From contig NZ_RZYA01000005.1 of the NCBI RefSeq assembly GCF_004005495.1, forward strand, positions 372,001-436,000: a stretch of 64,000 nt of DNA, given 5' to 3'. Below are positions 58,574 to 64,000 of this stretch, piece after piece; position 1 is the first letter of the stretch; each line of letters opens with the position of its first letter. Source of the stretch: Streptomyces antnestii. GTDB taxonomy: Bacteria; Actinomycetota; Actinomycetes; Streptomycetales; Streptomycetaceae. Both the position numbers and the translations under genes were made by a program. A model generated the notes under the pieces. The model had not been told where the DNA came from. It did not search any database and was given only the letters and a program-made list of their open reading frames with translations.

Positions 58574-59983
58574 ATGACCCGACCCGAACCTCTGTCCCGT
58601 AGAACCCTGCTCGGCGCCGCCGCGGCTTCCGCGGGCGTCGCGGCGCTCGCCACGACGGCGGGCCCCGCCGCCGCGGCCACCGGGAACGTCCCCGCAGCAG
58701 CCACCGCCGCACCACCCGCCACCGGCACCCCGGCCTCCGCCGAGGCGGCCCCCCGCCTCGTGGACAACCACGCCTGGACCACGTACACCGACTGGCGCTC
58801 CGGGACCGCGGCCGGCACCCGCGCCGTCGCCGGGGCCCGCCCCGGACTCACGCTCGCGACCCCCGAGGGCCGGACCGACTACAAGGATCCGCACACGGGG
58901 AAGACCGCCACCTGGGAGTACGGCCGCTGGACGTCGCCGGCCCACCCCCTGTCGGTGCCCGCCACCGAGGTCATCGCCTCTTGGAACGCCCGCACCCCGG
59001 CCGGCACCTGGATCCAGATTGAGCTCCAGGGCACCTACTCCGACGGCGCGGCGACGCCCTGGTACGTGATGGGCCGCTGGGCCGCCGGCGACCAGGACAT
59101 CCGGCGGACCTCCGTCGACGGCCAGTCGGACGGCAGGTCGAGCATCTGGACGGACACGTTCTCCATCGACGACGCGGCCTCCGGCCTGCGCCTCGTCTCC
59201 TACCGGCTGCGGCTGACCCTGTACCGCGCCCCGGGCTCCGAGGCGTCGCCCCTCGTGTGGCGGCTCGGCGCGATGGGCTCCGACATCCCGGACCGCTTCT
59301 CCGTACCGGCCTCCACTCCCGGGCTCGCCCGGGAACTGACCGTCCCGCGCTACTCGCAGAACATCCACGCGGGCCAGTACCCGGAGTACGACAACGGCGG
59401 CGAGGCCTGGTGCAGTCCCACCTCCTCGCAGATGATCATCGAGTACTGGGGCCGCGAACCCTCCGCGGACGACCTGTCCTGGGTGAACCCGGCCTACGCC
59501 GACCCACAGGTCTGCCACGCGGCCCGCTTCACGTACGACTACCAGTACGAGGGCTGCGGCAACTGGCCCTTCAACGCCGCGTACGCGGCGACGTACAAGG
59601 ATCTCCAGGGAGTCGTGACGCGGCTCGGCTCGCTCACCGACCTGGAGACGCTGATCGCTGCCGGAATCCCGGCCATAACGTCGCAGTCGTTCCTGAAGCA
59701 GGAGCTGACGGGCGCCGGATACGGAACCTCCGGACACCTCATGACGGTGATCGGCTTCACCGCGGACGGCGACGTGATCGCCAATGACCCGGCGTCGCCG
59801 AGCGACCCGGCCGTGCGCCGCGTCTACAAGCGGTCCGAGTGGGAGACCATCTGGCTCCGCACCAAGCGGTACAACGCCACCGGCAAGGTCGTCTCCGGTA
59901 CCGGCGGTGTCTGCTACCTGTACTTCCCGGCCCACCCGACCCCGAAGCAGCGCCGCGCGCTGGAGGCGGTCGGCGTCCGCTGA
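58574..59983 (+). CDS. Tat-exported C39-like peptidase family protein
   Basis: 469 residues from ATG 58574 (GGGGGAG upstream). The N-terminus LSRRTLLGAAAASAGVAALA is a twin-arginine signal ending at an AxA-type site (GPAAAA). A beta-rich region (about 75-255) is followed by a C39_2-type cysteine peptidase domain with catalytic Cys in GGEAWCSPTSSQMIIEYWG, His in GTSGHLMTVIGF and Asp in IANDPASP. It probably acts outside the cell on peptides or cell-wall material; the substrate is unknown. A perfect terminator follows. Confidence 0.9.
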   Translation: MTRPEPLSRRTLLGAAAASAGVAALATTAGPAAAATGNVPAAATAAPPATGTPASAEAAPRLVDNHAWTTYTDWRSGTAAGTRAVAGARPGLTLATPEGRTDYKDPHTGKTATWEYGRWTSPAHPLSVPATEVIASWNARTPAGTWIQIELQGTYSDGAATPWYVMGRWAAGDQDIRRTSVDGQSDGRSSIWTDTFSIDDAASGLRLVSYRLRLTLYRAPGSEASPLVWRLGAMGSDIPDRFSVPASTPGLARELTVPRYSQNIHAGQYPEYDNGGEAWCSPTSSQMIIEYWGREPSADDLSWVNPAYADPQVCHAARFTYDYQYEGCGNWPFNAAYAATYKDLQGVVTRLGSLTDLETLIAAGIPAITSQSFLKQELTGAGYGTSGHLMTVIGFTADGDVIANDPASPSDPAVRRVYKRSEWETIWLRTKRYNATGKVVSGTGGVCYLYFPAHPTPKQRRALEAVGVR

Positions 59984-59999
59984 GAAACCTGCCGGACCC

Positions 60000-60032
60000 G
60001 TGGCCCCTCCCGGTACGTCCGGGAGGGGCCAC
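60000..60032 (+). terminator. Terminator stem-loop after the C39 gene
   Basis: GTGGCCCCTCCCGG, TACGT, CCGGGAGGGGCCAC: a perfect 14-bp stem, 17 bases after the stop. Confidence 0.85.
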
Positions 60033-60338
60033 AGGTCTGAGTCGGGACGCTGGAAGGACTAGACCAGTGGGGGCAATGGTGCGGACCGATGCGCTTCGCG
60101 TCGAGGGGCGTCCGACGGCTCCCGGCCGCCCGGTGGGCGTCTTTTCGGTATCTTTGAAGTGAGCGGTCGTTAACTGGTGACTGGTCGCCGTCGAACGGGC
60201 ATACTCAACGGGCCGCAGCCGCTGGTCAGCGCCCTCCGAGACCCGGAGTGCGTCCTCGGTGGCGGCTCGATATCCGGCGACGCCGCACCACCCCGCGCGC
60301 GACCCGCCCCAGCGCCCGACAGGGAGGAGAGCGTCGAT

Positions 60339-61514
60339 ATGCCCGACCGCGCCCCGCAGCCGGTGGACCGTCAACTGCCCACGGACGAGGCCCGGGACCT
60401 GTTCTCGCTCGTACGTGAGCTCGTGCAGCGCGAGATCGCTCCGAGCGCGGCCGAGGAGGAGGACGCCGGACGCTTCCCGCGCGAGACGTTCTCGCTGCTC
60501 TCCGAGTCGGGCCTGCTCGGTCTGCCCTACGACTCCGACTTCGGCGGCGGCGACCAGCCGTACGAGGTCTACCTCCAGGTCCTGGAGGAGCTCGCCGCCG
60601 CGCGGCTCACCGTCGGCCTCGGCGTCAGCGTCCACTCGCTGGCCTGCCACGCGCTGGCCAACTTCGGCACCAAGGAGCAGCGGGCCGAGCATCTGCCCGC
60701 CATGCTCGGCGGCGGCCTGCTCGGCGCGTACTGCCTGTCGGAGCCCTCCTCCGGGTCGGACGCCGCGTCCCTGCGGACCAAGGCCGTCCGGGACGCCGGC
60801 GGGGACTGGGCGATCACCGGCACGAAGGCCTGGATCACGCACGGCGGCGTCGCCGACTTCTACACCGTCCTGGCGCGCAGCGGCGGCGAGGGAGCGCGTG
60901 GCATCACCGCGTTCCTGGTCCCGGGCGACGCCGAGGGGCTGAGCGCGGCGACGCCCGAGAAGAAGATGGGCATGAAGGGTTCACCCACCGCCCAGGTCCA
61001 CTTCGACGGCGTGCGCGTGAGCGACGCGCACCGCATCGGCGACGAGGGGCAGGGCTTCGCGATCGCCCTGTCCGCCCTCGACTCGGGGCGCCTCGGCATC
61101 GCCGCCTGCGCGATCGGCGTGGCCCAGGCCGCCCTCGACGAGGCCGTCGCGTACGCGCGCGGGCGCGAGCAGTTCGGGCGGCCCATCGCCGACTTCCAGG
61201 GGCTGCGCTTCATGCTCGCCGACATGGCCACACAGGTCGAGGCCGGCCGCGCGCTCTATCTGACGGCGGCGCGCCTGCGCGACGCGGGCCGGCCCTTCTC
61301 CAAGCAGGCCGCCATGGCCAAGCTGATGTGCACGGACGCCGCGATGAAGGTCACCACGGACGCCGTCCAGGTGCTCGGCGGGTACGGGTACACGGCCGAC
61401 TTCCCGGTCGAGCGCTTCATGCGGGAGGCCAAGGTGCTCCAGATCGTGGAGGGCACCAATCAGATCCAGCGCATGGTCATCGCCCGGCACCTCGCCGGTC
61501 CGGAAAGCCGCTGA
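60339..61514 (+). CDS. Acyl-CoA dehydrogenase
   Basis: 391 residues from ATG 60339 (AGGGAGGAG at 60321-60329). FAD-binding and catalytic signatures are GAYCLSEPSSGSDAASL, ITGTKAWITHGGVADFY, the GRxQFG-like block GREQFGRPIADFQGL, and VQVLGGYGYTADFPVERFMR with LQIVEGTNQIQRMVIARHL, whose Glu is the usual catalytic base of short-chain enzymes. It oxidises acyl-CoA to enoyl-CoA, passing electrons to ETF. No other beta-oxidation gene is adjacent, so its chain specificity is open. Confidence 0.94.
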   Translation: MPDRAPQPVDRQLPTDEARDLFSLVRELVQREIAPSAAEEEDAGRFPRETFSLLSESGLLGLPYDSDFGGGDQPYEVYLQVLEELAAARLTVGLGVSVHSLACHALANFGTKEQRAEHLPAMLGGGLLGAYCLSEPSSGSDAASLRTKAVRDAGGDWAITGTKAWITHGGVADFYTVLARSGGEGARGITAFLVPGDAEGLSAATPEKKMGMKGSPTAQVHFDGVRVSDAHRIGDEGQGFAIALSALDSGRLGIAACAIGVAQAALDEAVAYARGREQFGRPIADFQGLRFMLADMATQVEAGRALYLTAARLRDAGRPFSKQAAMAKLMCTDAAMKVTTDAVQVLGGYGYTADFPVERFMREAKVLQIVEGTNQIQRMVIARHLAGPESR

Positions 61515-61740
61515 ACCGGCCGCCCGAGCCCGGGGGCGCCACGAGCCGGGCCCACTCCGGGTCGGGGCGCCCCGGCACCGCCTTGCCTCTGTCGGCCCAG
61601 TGGCCGATCAGGGCGCGGTAGATCGGCGGGTCCTGGAGATGTGCGGGGCGCTCCGGGGGCGGCGGCGGGGGAACCGATTCTGCGGCGACGGGTACCAGGA
61701 TGCGGCGGCGACGGCCGGTGCCGGCCTGCGTGAGGGTCAT
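61477..61740 (-). CDS. Small conserved protein (87 residues), function unknown
   Basis: Begins at minus-strand ATG 61740 and overlaps the 3' end of the acyl-CoA dehydrogenase gene by 38 bases. The sequence has a Pro-rich middle (ESVPPPPPPERPAH) and a block DPPIYRALIGHWADRGKAVP then GRPDPEW that I recall from small unnamed Streptomyces proteins. The ribosome binding site is weak. No function can be assigned. Confidence 0.6.
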   Translation of the reverse strand: MTLTQAGTGRRRRILVPVAAESVPPPPPPERPAHLQDPPIYRALIGHWADRGKAVPGRPDPEWARLVAPPGSGGRFSGFPDRRGAGR

Positions 61741-61935
61741 GCCCGGGCCAACGCGTCCGCGCCGAGCCGGTCACCCTTCCTGGCATCCGGGCGTGAGTTC
61801 TAGCCATCGCCGCATCCGGTTCCGCGCACGCATCTGGCCCCCGGCATTGGATCTGACGTACCGTCAATTCCTTCGCCGCCGGGGGCCGCACCCCTCCGGG
61901 CGACGTCAACCGCCGTACGCCCAGGGAGGAAACGC

Positions 61936-63060
61936 GTGGCCGACGAACGCCCCGTCGCACTCGACGAATACCCGGTCCACCAGGTCCCTCTGTCCATGAA
62001 GCACGTCGCGACCAGCGACCGTAACGCCTACGACCGGTGCATCTTCCACCTCGTCGACCCCACCGGCGAGTTCCTGCTCATCCTCGGCCTCGGTGTGTAC
62101 CCGAACCTGGGCGTCATCGACGCGTACGCGACCCTGCGCGTCGGCGACACCCTCCACGCGGTCCGCGCCTCCGACGCCCTGAGCGACGACACCCGCATGG
62201 AACTCGCCGTCGGACCGCTCAGGATCCATGTCGAACGCCCCCTCAAGGACTTCATCCTCACCTGTCGGGCCGACCCGGACGACGCCGACGGACTCTCGTA
62301 CGAGATCAACTGGTCGGCCGACTTCCCCGCGCTCTGGGAGCCCCACCACACCCAGCGCCGCGGTGGCCGGCTCACGCTGGAGGGCCGGCGTTTCGTGCAG
62401 GCCGGGCGCTGCGACGGCCGGCTCTGGATCGGCGGACGCGAGATCTCCGTCGACGGCTGGACCGGCACCCGCGACCGCAGCTGGGGCGTGCGGCCGGTCC
62501 CCGGCGAGGAGGGCGGCCGGCTCGCCGAGGAGCACCGGACCGAGGGCTTCCACTGGATCTGGTCACCGGTCCGCTTCGACGACCGCTTCCTCATGGTGAT
62601 CCTCCAGGAGGACGCCGACGGCTACCGCACCCTCAACGACGCCACCCTCGTCCGGGACGGCCGCCCCGACCTCCAACTCGGCTGGCCCCAGGCCGACATC
62701 GCCTACCGGCCCGGCACCCGCCACCCCGAGAGCGCCGTCATCCACCTCACCGACCCGCTCTCCCGCAAGCCCCTCGAACTCGGCGTCGAGATCCTCGCCT
62801 CCTCACCCCTCGCCGTCGGCGCCGGCTATCCGCCCGCGGACGACTGGCAGCACGGCACCTGGCGCGGCCGCGACTGGAGCGACCGCCGCAGCTACGACCT
62901 CTCCGACCCCGCCGCCCACCCCCTGGCCGCCTACGGAGTCATCGACCACGCGGCCCGCTTCACCCTCGACGGCCAGGTCGGCCACGGCATCTTCGAGCAC
63001 GGCAGCTTCGGCCGGCACGACCCGAGCGGCTTCACGGGTTACGACTCCGTGGCGCCCTGA
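61936..63060 (+). CDS. Unrecognised 374-residue protein paired with a phosphotransferase
   Basis: Starts at GTG 61936 behind GGGAGGAAACGC. No signal peptide or membrane helix. The sequence is rich in beta-strand-like stretches, Asp/Trp and Gly (FLLILGLGVYPNLGVIDAY, ISVDGWTGTRDRSWGVRPVP, FHWIWSPVRFDDRFLMVILQ), which suggests a CrtC/AttH-like double beta-barrel. The block GTRDRSWGVR could be an active-site loop. The APH-type phosphotransferase begins 30 bases after it, so they probably act together. I cannot assign a function. Confidence 0.75.
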   Translation: MADERPVALDEYPVHQVPLSMKHVATSDRNAYDRCIFHLVDPTGEFLLILGLGVYPNLGVIDAYATLRVGDTLHAVRASDALSDDTRMELAVGPLRIHVERPLKDFILTCRADPDDADGLSYEINWSADFPALWEPHHTQRRGGRLTLEGRRFVQAGRCDGRLWIGGREISVDGWTGTRDRSWGVRPVPGEEGGRLAEEHRTEGFHWIWSPVRFDDRFLMVILQEDADGYRTLNDATLVRDGRPDLQLGWPQADIAYRPGTRHPESAVIHLTDPLSRKPLELGVEILASSPLAVGAGYPPADDWQHGTWRGRDWSDRRSYDLSDPAAHPLAAYGVIDHAARFTLDGQVGHGIFEHGSFGRHDPSGFTGYDSVAP

Positions 63061-63090
63061 ATTCCCCCGGAGCCCTGAAAGGAGCCTGCG

Positions 63091-64000
63091 ATGGCGACAG
63101 CACCCCGACCGCGCACCAGCACCCGCGATCCCGAGGAGGTGGCCCGCAGGCTCACCGCGTGGCTGGCCGTCCGCCTGCCGGGCGCCAAGGCGGTGAACGT
63201 GACCGTCCCCGCCTCCAACGGCATGTCCAGCGAGACCCTGCTCTTCGACATCGAACACCCCGAACCCCCGGTCAGGGCCTGCGCGTTGAGGCTCGCTGCC
63301 GACCCGTCCGCCTACACGATCTTCCCCGTCTACGACATGACGCGGCAGTACCGCACGATGCGGCTCGCCGCCGAGCGGACCGGGCTTCCGGTGCCCCGGG
63401 TGCTGTGGCTGGAGGAGGATCCGGGGCCGCTGGGCGCGCCGTTCTTCGTGATGGAGCGCGTCGAGGGCCGCGTACCGCCGGACGTCATGCCTTACACGTA
63501 CGAGGGCAACTGGCTGCACGCCGCGACCGATGCGGAACGCGCACGCCTGGAGGACGCCACCGTGCGCCTCATCGCGCGGCTGCACGACGGGGTGCCGGCC
63601 GCCGAGGCCCCGTTCCTGGCCACGCCGGGCCAGGGCAGCGCCCTGCGCCGCCACGTGGAGGCCCAACGCGCCTACTACGCCTGGGTGGTGGACGGTCTGC
63701 CGCCCTCACCGCTCATCGAGAGCGCCTTCGACCGGCTCGCCGAACTCTGGCCCGCGGACGAGGGCGAACCCGTCCTCAACTGGGGCGACGCCCGTATCGG
63801 GAACATCATCTACGACGGCTTCGAACCGGCCGCCGTCCTCGACTGGGAGATGGCGGCCCTCGCCCCGCGCGAGGTCGACCTCGGCTGGACCGTGTACCTG
63901 CACCGCTTCTTCCAGGACCTGACCGAGAGCTTCGGCCAGCCCGGCCTGCCGGACTTCCTGCGCCGCGAGCACATCGAGCGCCGCTACGCCGAACTCACCG
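63091..64000 (+). CDS. APH/choline-kinase-type phosphotransferase (3' end outside window)
   Basis: Starts at ATG 63091 (GAAAGGAGCC upstream) and remains open to the window end, at least 303 residues. The kinase fold shows a hinge FFVMERVEGRVPP, the catalytic loop LNWGDARIGNIIYD (a Brenner motif with Asn-Trp in place of the usual His) and the metal Asp in AVLDWEMAALAPREVDLGW. Members phosphorylate small hydroxyl compounds, aminoglycosides or acyl-CoA-linked substrates. Its tight pairing with the preceding unknown gene suggests a joint, unidentified pathway. Confidence 0.88.
   Translation, partial: MATAPRPRTSTRDPEEVARRLTAWLAVRLPGAKAVNVTVPASNGMSSETLLFDIEHPEPPVRACALRLAADPSAYTIFPVYDMTRQYRTMRLAAERTGLPVPRVLWLEEDPGPLGAPFFVMERVEGRVPPDVMPYTYEGNWLHAATDAERARLEDATVRLIARLHDGVPAAEAPFLATPGQGSALRRHVEAQRAYYAWVVDGLPPSPLIESAFDRLAELWPADEGEPVLNWGDARIGNIIYDGFEPAAVLDWEMAALAPREVDLGWTVYLHRFFQDLTESFGQPGLPDFLRREHIERRYAELT

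Noticed and set aside
60130..60185. TetR-type operator before the acyl-CoA dehydrogenase gene (GAGCGGTCGTTAACTG)
   Set aside because: Only a weak half-palindrome is present and no TetR gene is adjacent, so the call would be guesswork.

Overview
The window is a 64-kb piece of a Streptomyces chromosome. The evidence is very high GC with strongly G/C-biased third codon positions, many GTG and TTG starts, and landmark genes whose products read as BldD, the Streptomyces integration host factor (sIHF) and actinobacterial types of PriA, EF-P and GuaB1. From memory, the gene order alaS-ruvX-mltG-aroECKB-pepP-efp-nusB-bldD-pyr-mihF-gmk-rpoZ-coaBC-metK-priA-fmt-rsmB-rpe-guaB1-rib-his matches the conserved core of Streptomyces chromosomes. 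I see no prophage, CRISPR array, tRNA, rRNA or complete insertion sequence.

Layout. 1-9.9 kb (+): end of alaS, ruvX, mltG, the shikimate genes aroE, aroC, aroK and aroB (the last three overlapping), a proline-rich P-loop protein, an M24 peptidase homologue with a damaged metal site, efp and nusB. 10.06-10.56 kb (-): bldD, with a consensus-perfect BldD box in its own promoter. 10.8-20.8 kb (+): the de novo UMP operon pyrR-pyrB-pyrC-orf-carA-carB-pyrD-pyrF, headed by a PyrR-binding RNA element. 21.2-25.3 kb (+): mihF, gmk, rpoZ, coaBC, metK. 25.6-27.7 kb: priA with degenerate helicase motifs, flanked by two inverted copies of a palindromic repeat. 28-34.1 kb: a small HTH protein (-), fmt, rsmB, rpe, a SorC-type regulator, and an RNase Sa-like lipoprotein overlapping a barstar. 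34.2-35.7 kb: guaB1.

36-40.8 kb (+): an APC permease, an Lrp/AsnC regulator, a DavA-like amidase and an amino-acid 2-monooxygenase. Together they look like a pathway that imports a basic amino acid and converts it to amide and then acid. The two promoters of this block carry the same three-site repeat, RCGCAAS, with nearly equal spacing (30+21 and 31+22 bp). I regard this as the most interesting signal in the window. 40.9-47.2 kb: an F420-type oxidoreductase, a DUF5995 protein, a uracil permease, a shortened hotdog thioesterase, and a divergent MFS/ROK pair around a palindromic operator.

47.3-52.5 kb (+): an FMN riboswitch, a possible 37-codon leader ORF, the riboflavin genes ribE-ribM-ribBA-ribH, then hisE-hisG and a PH-like membrane protein. 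52.75-55.2 kb: two overlapping CNNM/CorC-type transporters. A 193-bp MITE-like element with perfect 25-bp terminal repeats lies between them and a convergent EccA/CbbX-type AAA ATPase. 57.7-64 kb: a uridine-kinase-like protein (-), a Tat-exported C39-family protein, an acyl-CoA dehydrogenase, a small conserved ORF (-), an unrecognised 374-residue protein and the start of an APH-type phosphotransferase cut by the window end.

All family calls rest on reading motifs in the translated sequence; no database search was run.
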